NCBI GenBank assembly: GCA_036346225.1
Contig: JARFIW010001739.1
Coordinates: 12,193,001-12,257,000 of the forward strand
Length of the DNA stretch: 64,000 bases
From: Platerodrilus igneus
Taxonomy: Eukaryota; Arthropoda; Insecta; Coleoptera; Lycidae
Direction of reading: 5' to 3'
Made by a program: the position numbers and the translations under genes. Below are positions 44,087 through 53,762 of the stretch, piece by piece; the stretch's first letter is position 1; every line of letters begins with the position of its first letter. The notes under the pieces are model-generated. The model saw only the letters and a list, made by a program, of their open reading frames with translations. It was not told the origin of the DNA and did no database searches.

Positions 44087-45690
44087 TTAATTTTTAAAAC
44101 TTATTGTTTCTAAGGGATTTTTTGTAATTTTTTTATTTACCTTTGTTATTTTGTTCTTATGACTAACATTTGTTTCTTTGTTTCTATATCTAAGATACAT
44201 TTTGTACAATAAATACATAGCTAATAAAATTATTACAATGATCAATAAAATTGTCCAAACACTGATATTATCGTAGTGTAGTTTTGGCATTTCTGCTTCG
44301 TTTAAATGTTCTTTATAACTGTCCATTAACTTTACGGCTTGGTTGAGGTCTGGTTGCATTGATTTCTTGCTGATTTCGTCGTCTTCGGGTTGTGTAATCC
44401 TGAACTGTAGTTCAAGTAAATTTGCGAATTTCTTCGTTATTGCTGGGTTTTGGTATACTCGAATAATTTCGCTTTTTAATTTTAAATAGCAATCTTCTTT
44501 TATTGTGATTAACTTGCTTCCAATTAAAGCTAGACTGTTTTCGTCCTGGTTGCAGCGGGTGGTTGATATTACTTCTTGTGAAAATACAACGATCTATTTG
44601 TTGTCAGTGACTTTTTGAATTTTTATGTTTGTAATTTGTATTAATTTTGATTCGCAATTCTAGTAGTGATTAGAGAATCTTAATAGTTGTGCTTCACAAA
44701 TGCTATCCGTTTGAATATTGGCTGGGTGCCACTTCTTTGCACTTTTCATTCGTAAAGCCATACCTAAGTTCATTTAGGAAAAGAACTTAGTTTTGGGAAT
44801 AATAATTTGATACTGGCTAGCAACTTTCATGGGGAAAGCAAATAAATGATAATTATTATAAAGGTTAATTTCTACTAATGGGAATTTCTATTAAAAACGC
44901 AATTTCATGATTCTTTACATAACTTTTACTATGGCTATTTTTTCAAATAAAAGTATGTTGGTTTCTGTTACTTCAAAGGGTAGTTTACTATTAGTTATTG
45001 GTGATCTAATTCCGAATAATTCATTTAATAAATCAATTAGTTCCATTATATCAGCATGTAATGTGTTTAATTTAGCAAATGTTACAGCGTTCTCTAACGT
45101 GGCTAAAATTTGTAGAATTATGGTAATGTTTGATATCATCTGATTGAATATCGTGTTGAATCTTATTAAGTCTCGCATTCCTAGCATTGTGGTTTGCACG
45201 TTACTTTCAAAGGTTAGTATTCTGTTAGTTATAGTCTTGGTTTTTTACTAATTTACTTAATGTGTCATGGAATTTTATTATGTTTGACTGGGTTAGGGAT
45301 ATTTAATTTCTAACAATAGTCTTTATGTCATTCTGGTTTTCAATTAGTTGTTGTATTGCGTTGTCATTTCGTTTAGCATCTTGGTTGTTTAAATCACCTG
45401 TGATCGCTTTTACAATATTACCTAGTCCGTTAATAAATTCTCTTTTATGGTCTGTTGTTATTAATCGTTTCAGTCCGTAGTGATTATCTCTAATTATATA
45501 AAATGCTTGTTTTAGTTCGGTTAAATCAAATTTCTGTGCGAATGTCCAGTAATCTAGTGTGTTTTGCATACTTCCCAATTTCACAGGTAGTATACCAGGG
45601 TTGTTTTTAATGTCTTCCACTATTATTTCACTGTCGTCCGTTCTACCTGGGTAGAAATTGACGGCAAGGGTGATGGCTGTCCATCTGGAA
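44087..45690 (-). pseudogene. env: Env (baculovirus F-like fusion glycoprotein), broken
   Basis: Three frames in series. 45303-45620 contains a basic cleavage-type site (HKR) directly followed by a fusion-peptide-like stretch FINGLGNIVKAITGDL, characteristic of insect errantivirus and baculovirus F proteins. 44915-45199 continues the helical region after the fusion peptide. 44087-44359, open further upstream to about 44590, ends with a single membrane helix (VWTILLIIVIILLAMYLLY) and a short basic tail. Frameshifts near 45250 and 44600-44900 disrupt it. In intact relatives Env mediates membrane fusion of particles. The N-terminal (surface) half beyond about 45690 is not recognised. Confidence 0.8.
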
Positions 45691-45724
45691 TTACAAGGTG
45701 TCTTAGATTCCTAAAATGAATTTA

Positions 45725-46290
45725 TTTTACAATTTTTTCGTTATCTACTACGGCTATATTTTTATCTGAGATCTTTTTAATTTTAAACGGACCTAAATTT
45801 CTGGGGGCCGTTTTGTGTCTTTTACCTTTGAAATTTTTCACATACACGGTTTGTCCTACTGAAAATTTATTTATATTAGTTATAAAGTTGTTGATTCGGG
45901 CGTGCCATAAAATGTAAAGATTGTAAGAATCCTTGAGTTACATCGATACTCATTTTTGAAATACTGGGTATGGCTTGGCCTACTTTCGTAAATGCGTCTA
46001 CGATTGTCAAAAAGTTTTGCGCTTCTACTACTAAAGTGTGTGCGTGTAGTTTTTGAAAAGGTTTATCGGGTGTGTTAGTTAACATTAAGGGTATTTTTGG
46101 GGGTGACCTGTCGTATTTCCCTTTGTCGCATAATTCGCATTGGTTGATAAAATCCGTGGTTAATTCTGTCATGTCTTTAAAGTAATATCTTCTAATGAGT
46201 TGTTTTAATGTTTCTGATTCTGTCTGTATTGCGTTGATTTGTATTCCGCTTAGTGCGTCTGCATTATTGTTGTAAATTCCGTTTTGGTAT
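45725..46290 (-). pseudogene. Integrase, zinc domain and tail, core deleted
   Basis: 45876-46172 holds the second half of the zinc domain (CELCDKGKYDRSP) and the beginning of the catalytic core (FLTIVDAFTKVGQA). About 45725-45870 encodes a C-terminal domain (VGQTVYVKNFKGKRHKTAPR, then LGPFKI). The middle of the core, with the second Asp and the Glu, is missing between them, so a deletion of several hundred bases lies near 45890. Integration function is lost. Confidence 0.75.
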
Positions 46291-46298
46291 ATAATTTC

Positions 46299-46595
46299 TT
46301 AGTCATATTTTTCTAGTCTAATCCTCCATCTTTGTAATTTTGAATTAAGTTCTTTGAGTTTGCACAACCATACTAATGGTCTATGGTCGGTGTATATGTA
46401 GAATTTCCTTCCATAAAGATATGGCCTAAAATATTTTGTTGCCCATATTAATGCTAACAATTCTTTCTCAATTGTGCTGTATTTTTGTTCTGTTTCATTT
46501 AGTGTCCGTGATGCGTAGTTGATTGGTTTATCGCTACCTACTTTTCCTTGGTTCAATACTGCTCCTAACTCTACGTTCGATGCGTCGGTTGTCAA
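46299..46595 (-). pseudogene. RNase H domain of errantivirus Pol
   Basis: TTDASNVELGAVLNQG (first catalytic Asp), SRTLNETEQKYSTIEKELLA (catalytic Glu) and IYTDHRPLVWL (third Asp region) in gypsy order. Removes the RNA strand during reverse transcription. The HPVLEYP segment upstream overlaps a CAGGGTGT string near 46629 that is coding, not a transposon end. Confidence 0.85.
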
Positions 46596-46599
46596 TATA

Positions 46600-47160
46600 C
46601 ATGGTTTTGAAAAATTTGGATATTCTAATACAGGGTGTTTCCTAAGGATGCATTAAATTTTCTCTACGGATTTAATAAATTCTGGGGTGTGTTCGATCTT
46701 ATTACCTTTCTTTAAGCAATTCGTAATGGCTTGGTTATTTGTACGTAACCTTTGACGAATTTTCGGTAATAACCACTGAGTTCTAAAAATCCTTTAATTT
46801 TCTTGTTAGTTTTGGGTAAGGGGTATTTTAGTACTGCGTTTGTTTTGTCTGGATTTAGTATAACACCTTGTGGGGTTATTATGTGTCCTAAAATGATACT
46901 TCCTTTGTAAAAATTCGCTACTGTCCATTTGGACTTTAAATTGAGCTTTCCTCAATCGTTCAAAGATTTCTCTCCATCTTTCAATGTGTTCTTCGAGTGA
47001 TGTCGAATATACAATTATATCGTCCAGGTACACAACAAATTTTTCGTTGTGTATCCCTCTTAAAATGTTATCCATAACTGTTTGAAAAGTGACGGGCGAG
47101 TTCTTTAAACCAAACGCATACGTTTGTATTCACAATGTCCTCTAGCTGTACTAAAAGCTA
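46600..47160 (-). pseudogene. Reverse transcriptase, C-terminal part
   Basis: 46806-47075 carries KFVVYLDDIIVYS with the YLDD catalytic pair, followed by the palm and thumb helices (HIERWREIFERLRKAQFKVQ). The part nearest 47160 encodes the block just before YLDD. The gene is interrupted at 47161-47168 by the target duplication of an inserted DNA element and resumes at 50452. Additional frameshifts lie at about 46800 and 47080-47100. Confidence 0.85.
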
Positions 47161-47168
47161 TTTTGATT

Positions 47169-47460
47169 TACCGGCGTGAACTTGGCAGTTAATTTCCAGC
47201 AGCGAATTTACGAGTTTTGCCGAACGTCCAGTGGCGCCGTTAAAGAAGGATTTAAACAAATTAGCTGCTCAGCAGCGAATTTACAGACGCATTAAACCAT
47301 ATAAATTGCATATTTGTGATGTTAATTTTAGGCAATCACATAATAATACTACAAATTCAAACTTTTAAAACTTAGTAGCTACTCTTGAACAGGAATTATT
47401 AGCAAAGTTATTAGAACAAGTTCGTTTCAAAGGTGTTTATCGATATAACATAACAATTTT
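47169..47460. repeat. Left terminal inverted repeat of 3.28 kb element
   Basis: Inverse of 50195-50451 with scattered changes and small indels. Confidence 0.8.
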
Positions 47461-47584
47461 AAAATAATTACAAAAATTTTTTAAATTAAAAACCACGAAT
47501 CTTTTTGAATTAATCAGATCAGGAGAAATAGAAAATAACTTGTCATAAATTACGTCTGTGCGCCCAATTTTATTTCTTAATTTC

Positions 47585-48770
47585 GGGAATGTAAGATTGC
47601 ATAATATCCTGGATATTTGCAAAATCATGTAGAATAATACAGATGAAATATACCTACTCGCAAATTGCACAGTGAACGGTAAAAAAATTTTAGAGTTTAC
47701 ACACCTATGATCGTGAAAAAATTATTTTCATCTTTTAAGTTCACGGTTGCACGATTTACAGAATATCCCGGATATTTGCAAGATCATGAAAAATAATACA
47801 CATGAAAAACATTCACTCGCAAATTGGACGATGAACGGTAAAAAAATTTCTAAGTTTACACACCTATAATCGTGAAAAAATTATTTTCATCTTTTAAGTT
47901 CAAGGATGCACGATTTTTGAAATATCCCGGATATTTGCAAGATCATGTAGCATAATACACATGAAAAACATTCACTCACAAATTGCACGGTGAACGATAA
48001 AAAAAATTTTAAATTTTACACACCTATAATCGTGTAAAAATTATTTTCATTTTTTAAGTTCACGCATGCACTATCTACGGAATATCCCGGATATTTGCAA
48101 AATCATGTAGCATAATACACATGAAAAACATTCACTTGCAAATTGGACGGTGAACGGTAAAAAAATTTCAAAGTTTACACACCTATGATCGTGAAAAAAT
48201 TATTTTCATTTTTTAAGTTTACGGATGCACGATTTTCGGAATATCCCGGATATTTGCAAAATCATGTAGAATAATACATATGAAAAACATTCACTCGTAA
48301 ATTGCATCCGTGAACTTAAAAAATGAAAATAATTTTTTCACGATCATAGGTGTGTAAATTTTGAAATTTTTTTACATTTCATCCTGCAATTTGCGAGTAA
48401 ATGTTTTTCATGTGTATTATTCTACATGATCTTGCAAATATCTGGGATATTCCGAAAATCGTGCATCCGTGAACTTAAAAGATGACAATAATTTTTTCAT
48501 GATCATAGATGTGTAAACTTTAAAAAATTTTTACCGTTCACCGTGCAATTTGCGAGTGAATGTTTTTCATGTGTATTATGCTACATGATCTTGCAAATAT
48601 CCGGGATATTCCGAAAATCGTGCATCCGTGAACTTAAAAGATGACAATAATTTTTTCATGATCATAGGTGTGTAAACTTTAAAAATTTTTCACCGTGCAA
48701 TTTGCGAGTGAATGTTTTTCATGTGTATTATGCTACATGATCTTGCAAATATCTAGTATATTGTAAAAAT
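47585..48770. repeat. 160-bp satellite array with orientation switch
   Basis: About 4.5 head-to-tail units (47585-48305), each with AATATCCCGGATATTTGCAA, ATAATACACATGAAAAACAT, a TGAACGGTAAAAAAATTT-type segment and CGTGAAAAAATTATTTTCAT. They are followed from about 48306 by about three units in inverse orientation to 48770. Unit length is close to 160 bp. Confidence 0.9.
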
Positions 48771-50194
48771 TTTACATCCCCTAGCTGTTACAGGTTATTT
48801 TTCCTTTAAGAAAATCATTTCAAACAATACAATTATTTGCATTAGTAATTTAATGCAAAGTCCTTGATGTTATGACTGGTTGATAAGTCGAAGAATACAA
48901 TCAAATTCGTGCCTTATTTGTTGGTAATCGTGAATGAAGTTGGAGGTCATTCCTTAAAAATGTTGCCTAGTGTATTTTTGTTTTGAGTGGTGTATTCCGT
49001 ATAATCGTGATTGTCATTGGATTTGAGCGATCTGACTAGAGCGTGTTAATTATTAATTGGTCATTTTTGAATGTTCTAATTCGTGTTTCGGTAACCAGCC
49101 AACCTGGTGCGATCGTGGATGGTCGGTGGGACATTTGAAAGTTCGTTGTTGGACAAGAAGGTCGTAGTAGAAACGTGGTTTCAGGTATTTTTGAAAGCTG
49201 TGTTTGAGCTTTTCCAATTTGGGATTTTTATACTTGCAACTTTTACACGAGTTTCCGTTTGGTGTATGAAGACATCGTCTGGCTTGTGGTTTAGCCGTTG
49301 GAAACTTGGACCACCCGTTTATTGGGGATTTTACGAATCTACTTTGACCGCCATTTTGGCAGCGACTAGAGGCCGTTATAAGAAACCTTTTCTGCAGAAT
49401 TATTATAACGCTCACACTTCTCTGATCATTGCTTCAATCTAGAAAAGGTTTCGACCTTCGGGAAAAGATTTCAAGTTCAGGTCGCAATTAAAAATAACCT
49501 TGCAATTGGAGTCTGTGCGTGCAGCCTGGTGGTGGCTACAAAACTCAACGCTCTCGTTGTATATTGATTGCTTGCAATTCCATTCTGTGCATCCGTATCC
49601 ACCGAAGTATATTCAGGTCGCCAAGCTGAGCAGATCCTTTAGGCAAAGTAAGGTATATTATGTAATTATAAATAGTCTTGGATCATCTTGATAAGATTGT
49701 TTTACTGTGTTGCATTTTACAATATGTATAAATGCGTATATTGAATGTAAATTCTGTAGATACTTATAAGAAGCAAGTTCATGCGTACACCAGCTGGTTA
49801 TTAATAGATAAGGTAAGAATCTAACAAATTTGTTTTCTCCTAATGTTATACTGATTAAATATATTCGTTAAACCTGTAAGTGTTGTCAAACTTTTCTTGT
49901 GTCAACCCACTAACTTACCCCCCTTTTGTGTAGAGTTTTGTGCGGCCTCATATGAGCTAGTCGAGGGCACAATTTATAATGGTAACTACCAAGATTATCC
50001 CCTCCCAGTTATTATTACATTGAAGGCAACTTATAAATCAAAAGTAGCCGTAACATAGCTTAATAGATAAAATTGGGGGCACAGACGTATTGTACGACTA
50101 GTTATTTTCTATTTCACTTAATCTGCCTAATCCAAAAGAGTTTATGTTATGTAATTTAAATAATTCTTTGTATTTACTTTTTATTTTAAAATAT
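48771..50194. other. Element interior without supported gene
   Basis: Overlapping frames at 49053-49442 on both strands show no recognisable domain. No transposase motif seen. Confidence 0.45.
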
Positions 50195-50451
50195 TTATGT
50201 TTTATCGATAAACGCTATCGAAACGAACTTGTTCTAATAAATTTTCTAATGGTTCCTGTTCAATAGTTGCTACTGAAAGTGTTAATAGTTTGAATTTGTG
50301 GTTTTATTTGCAATTTATATATGGTTTAATGCGTCTATCAATTCGCTGCTGAGCAGCGTATTTGCTTGTATCCTTCTTCAACGGCGCCACTGGCCATTCG
50401 GCAAAACTCGTAAATTCGCTGCTGGAAATTAACTGCCAACTTCACGCCCCG
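50195..50451. repeat. Right terminal inverted repeat of 3.28 kb element
   Basis: Inverse of the left repeat; includes GAACTTGTTCTAATAAATTT and TAAATTCGCTGCTGGAAATT. Confidence 0.8.
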
Positions 50452-51290
50452 TTTTGATTGTGTCTTTTTCATCCATCTCTACTATGTTAAAACTTGAGGC
50501 GAGGTCTAATGTCGAGAAATATTGACACTTTCCAAATTTGACCAAAATTTCCGTAATATTGGATAGCTGGTATTTATCGTCTATACAGTTTTCTCATTTA
50601 GTTTTCTGTAATCGATAACCATTCTATACTTGAGTTTGCCTGATGCATCTAACTTCTTTGGGGGCCGCTCTATGGCGAGTTTGAATGTTGGATGATATCT
50701 TGCTTCAATAGATCTGCTACCTGTCTATCTGCTTCTTCTTGACTTGCTTGAGGTAGTTTGTATGCTTTGGTGAATATTAACTTATCGTCTGTTAATTCAA
50801 TGTTATGTTTCACAGTTTTGGTGAAAGTTAATGTTATTCCTTCACAATTCCTTCACAATGGTATTCGAAACATAAGTCTTTAATGTCTCTCTCTCCTTTG
50901 TTATTAATATCTTCATTAAAACGAATGTTAATTAAGTTTTCTTTTAACATTCTATCGTGTCTTGTAGGGTTGGAATAGCTTTCATATTCCTCGTCGATTT
51001 CCATTCCGCTGATATTTACTTCTTCTACGTCTATCGGATTTGTCTATGATATTTCTATGGGGTAATCGTTTGAGTTTAAAATTGTTGTATTGGCGTAACT
51101 GTATTTTATTTGTACTAACGCGGTGGGTGTTTCTACTCCTTGTTGAAATGTCATGTGATTTATGATGCCTATGTCGTTTTTGAGTTTACTAAAACTTTTA
51201 TTTGTTTTTCTGTCCTGGGTTCGATTGTGTATTTTTGATCGGTTTAAATATTACTGTTTTGGAATTTAATGGGAATTTCTCCGTGTCGTT
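50452..51290 (-). pseudogene. Reverse transcriptase, N-terminal part
   Basis: The minus-strand translation in several frames gives typical gypsy RT blocks: the conserved YRMVIDYR region (about 50600-50625), the catalytic FSTLDLAS-like segment (about 50490-50520) and, farther 5', the segments joining protease to RT (50700-51290). The reading frame of the 47160 side is continuous across the target duplication once the inserted element is disregarded, so the insertion hit a coding RT. Multiple stops. Confidence 0.75.
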
Positions 51291-51299
51291 CTCAGTAAT

Positions 51300-51610
51300 C
51301 GGTTTTTAATGTCAATGTTCGCTCCTAATTTTCTTAGAAGATCCATGACTATTAGTCCGTCGTATTTGTCGTTAAATTCAAAGATGCAAAATTTGTGTTT
51401 CATTTTTACGTTAAACGTTATTGGTATAGGCCTGTGTTTTCTATAAATTTGTGTATTATCGTTTTGTGGGCTGTCTTGATTTTGAAGGATTCTCTTTCTG
51501 CAAATCTAAATAGTGTTTTTGTACGGTTATGGGAATAATTCAAGTTTTTGAAGATCCGATATCGATTAGTAATTTGAGTTCTGCGTGTGGTATATCTATG
51601 TAGGGTAAAA
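51300..51610 (-). pseudogene. Aspartic protease region
   Basis: On the minus strand near 51560-51595 a frame reads HAELKLLIDIGSSKT, a D-I-G-S active-site motif of retroelement proteases following the gag end. A second conserved segment (GLIVMDLLRKLGA type) is at about 51325-51355. Frameshifted. Confidence 0.7.
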
Positions 51611-51628
51611 TGTGTTGATTGATGTTAT

Positions 51629-51958
51629 TTAAATTACTTGCGTTTGATCGTATTTGAATCGGTCCAGCTGAAAATTTGAGTACGCATTTTCTTCTTTGTC
51701 CTCTCCGTAGTTTTCATAGGGATTGTGGCATTTGTAATTTGTCTCCTCGTCTCTGCTCGAATTTGCGTCACTATTCGCGTCCGGGTTGTCAAAATCTTCG
51801 ACTTCTTGGTGGAATAGTTCTTCGGAAGTGAAATTTTGCTTTTGGTTATAATTTGGTCTGATTTGTGATATTTTTGTGTTTTGTCTAATGTAACCAGATG
51901 AAATGTCCATAGGAGTTGGTTTGTAACAACTGTTAAGGGTTTTATTGTTATTTGTCAT
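51629..51958 (-). pseudogene. gag: Gag C-terminal region
   Basis: 109-codon frame containing PMDISSGYIRQ, typical of the C-terminal part of errantivirus Gag, followed by an acidic region and ending shortly before the protease. No CCHC zinc knuckle, as usual for this group. Separated by a frameshift from the capsid part at 52052-52678. Confidence 0.75.
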
Positions 51959-52051
51959 AGGTGTGTTTCTGTGGAAATTTGCGCCAAAGGTTTGCCTTGG
52001 TTGGTTTATGTTTTGATTAAACCTTGGTGTAAATACGGGTTTTGTAAGGTT

Positions 52052-52710
52052 TTAGTTAAATGTGTGTTTTGAAAATTGTCTATATTGGTTGTGGAAATTT
52101 GTGTTATTAAAGTTTGAATTGTTCGTTCGAGATTCATTCGTTAGTGCGTTAAGGGATGTAAATTTCTGTTGTGTTGGTAGTTGTCTCGCGGTTTGTATTG
52201 TTTTCGTAGATAAGTAATTTTTATTTGCATTAAGGTTATATATCCTATTTCTGTAATACATAACGTTTTTTTCCTCCACTATCATATTCATTACTTCCTC
52301 TAAATTTTGGGGATGTTGAAATCTTATTTTGTCCGATAGCCGTTCAGGTAATTCATTGATATATGTGTCTAAAGCTATTTCGTCGTACATTTTTGTCTTG
52401 AATAAACGTATATTTTGGTCGGGTTCTTCGATTTTCAGTTTGATTAAGATTAAGCTCCTAACATTTTGGTATCGCATACCAAATTGGTAGGGTGATTGAT
52501 TGGGTTCCATTCGTAGGTTTATTAAGTTTCTCACCAGACATTTGAAATTTCTCTGGTCGTCGAAATACGCTATCAACAACTGTTTGAAGTCCTCCCATTG
52601 TTCAAGGTCATCGCTGCTTGCAATTAGTGTTAATGCTCTTCCAATTAATTTGCTGAGAATTAGGTGTAGAAGCATCACGTTACGGTCAATGTCGCCTTCT
52701 TTGTAATAGA
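52052..52710 (-). pseudogene. gag: Gag capsid region
   Basis: 208-codon helical frame with LLIAYFDDQRNFKCLVRNLI, MEPNQSPYQFGMRYQNVRSL and YINELPERLSDKIRFQHP, the retroelement capsid pattern seen in errantivirus Gag. The N-terminal end is frameshifted near 52690-52800. The tail is Asn/Thr-rich. It would assemble the particle shell. Confidence 0.8.
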
Positions 52711-53674
52711 TTTTAAAAATGCTTCACACGCGGTGATGAAGATACCTTATATTGCTTGGTATCCGTCGTATACCGGGATTGAGTCGAGATGCAACCGCAT
52801 ATTCTCCATGTTCATTGTTTTTAATTCTATAATTATTTTTCAGTTGGGTTTGTATTATTTTTAGATTGTATTAAAATTGGTGTTTAGTTATCAAAAGAAT
52901 CACCTATCTTTTACGTATATTTCATATGTATTTATCAAGTGCTATAATTACATTGAAGAGTTCTACTGATTAATCGTCTCGACAGTTACTGTTACGTTAA
53001 GTGTATAATTATAACCTTTTGTAGCGCTTGCAAATTGATGCAAAATAATTTTACTTCAGTAATAGTTTTCTGCAATAAATAGTATAAGAACTGTGTTATA
53101 ATTACACGTTTTTGTTTCTTCTTTTGGCTGAGTAAATCGTTTCAATAATGAAGTACATGAAATGCTTCTATATTTTATACCTTTGTTAATTGTTGCCATA
53201 AAAGTGTTTAATTATAAAATGTTATGAAAATCAAGTTTTAAATAAATCGTTGCTATAATAATTGCTGTAATAAACTGTACAAACTTTTGTTCTATTTATA
53301 CTCTAGCCTCAGACTTTGCTGAAATTGTTTCATTTATTTGAAACGTAATAAATTGTAATACTCGTGCATAAATGCATAAATATAAAATCTTTTGTTAAAA
53401 ATTAGCTTGCTGAGTAGATTTCTTTCGTTAATAAGTTGCGATAAAATGTAATCATAAATTGTGCAAAAAATGCATATATAATTTTTTTGTTGTTTTCTAG
53501 CTAATGTCAATAATTGAAAATGGTTAAGATAAATGAACTTACATAATTTTTATTGCCAGTTCCATCAGTTTTCTTTCCTTGAGCTTGGGCGATTTTGTAC
53601 CTTGTCCATTTTTTTGTTTGTTTTTCCAGATTAAGAAAATTCAAAACCACCAGTTTCTCGATTTTGGATTCCGG

Positions 53675-53692
53675 AATCCTACTGACTGCCCC
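53675..53692 (-). promoter_or_regulatory. Primer-binding site (tRNA-Ser type)
   Basis: The minus strand reads TGGGGCAGTCAGTAGGAT directly inside the 5' LTR, close to the TGGCGCAGTCGGTAGGAT-type site known from 297/ZAM-like errantiviruses. Confidence 0.75.
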
Positions 53693-53693
53693 A

Positions 53694-53762
53694 ATTAGAT
53701 TTTGGGCCTCTTGGAGCGGCTTTTTAAAAAGGCTTCTTCCAAAAACTCTTCTAACAAATTTA
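53694..53762 (-). repeat. LTR remnant, 5' end
   Basis: Nearly identical to 43504-43571 (one clear change, CTGTTC against CTCTTC). The outer part of the LTR probably extends into 53763-54300 but is not matched by the other copy. Confidence 0.65.

Larger units (their letters stand above)
47169..50451. mobile_element. 3.28 kb DNA transposon with satellite core, inserted in errantivirus RT
   Basis: Flanked by a perfect 8-bp duplication TTTTGATT (47161-47168 and 50452-50459). Inverted repeats of about 250-290 bp begin CCGGCGTGAACTTGGCAG on the left and GGGGCGTGAAGTTGGCAG (inverse) on the right, with CAGCAGCGAATTTACGAGTT and GACGCATTAAACCATATA inside both. The interior holds a 160-bp satellite in both orientations (47585-48770) and AT-rich sequence, with no recognisable transposase. 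An 8-bp duplication fits hAT or P superfamilies; termini do not decide between them. Confidence 0.85.
43503..53762 (-). mobile_element. Errantivirus-type endogenous retroelement with env, interrupted
   Basis: Minus-strand order gag, protease, RT, RNase H, integrase, env. A 70-bp block is repeated at both ends (43504-43571 and 53694-53762), with the primer site just inside the right copy. The RT gene is split by a 3.28 kb DNA element (47169-50451); without it the element is about 7 kb, the normal errantivirus size. All genes contain stops or frameshifts and integrase has an internal deletion, so it is defective. Env presence places it among insect errantiviruses (gypsy/297/ZAM type). Confidence 0.88.

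Noticed and set aside
46625..46640. CAGGGTGTTTCC string resembling a mariner terminus inside the errantivirus
   Set aside because: On the minus strand it encodes the conserved HPVLEYP segment just before RNase H, and no inverse partner or TA-bounded repeat lies nearby.
47585..48770. Regular 160-bp repeats considered as a CRISPR-like array
   Set aside because: Units are contiguous tandem copies without unique spacers, switch orientation, and lie in an insect transposon.
49053..49442. 111-120 codon frames on opposite strands
   Set aside because: Neither shows a known domain, and both lie in the interior of the gene-less 3.28 kb element.
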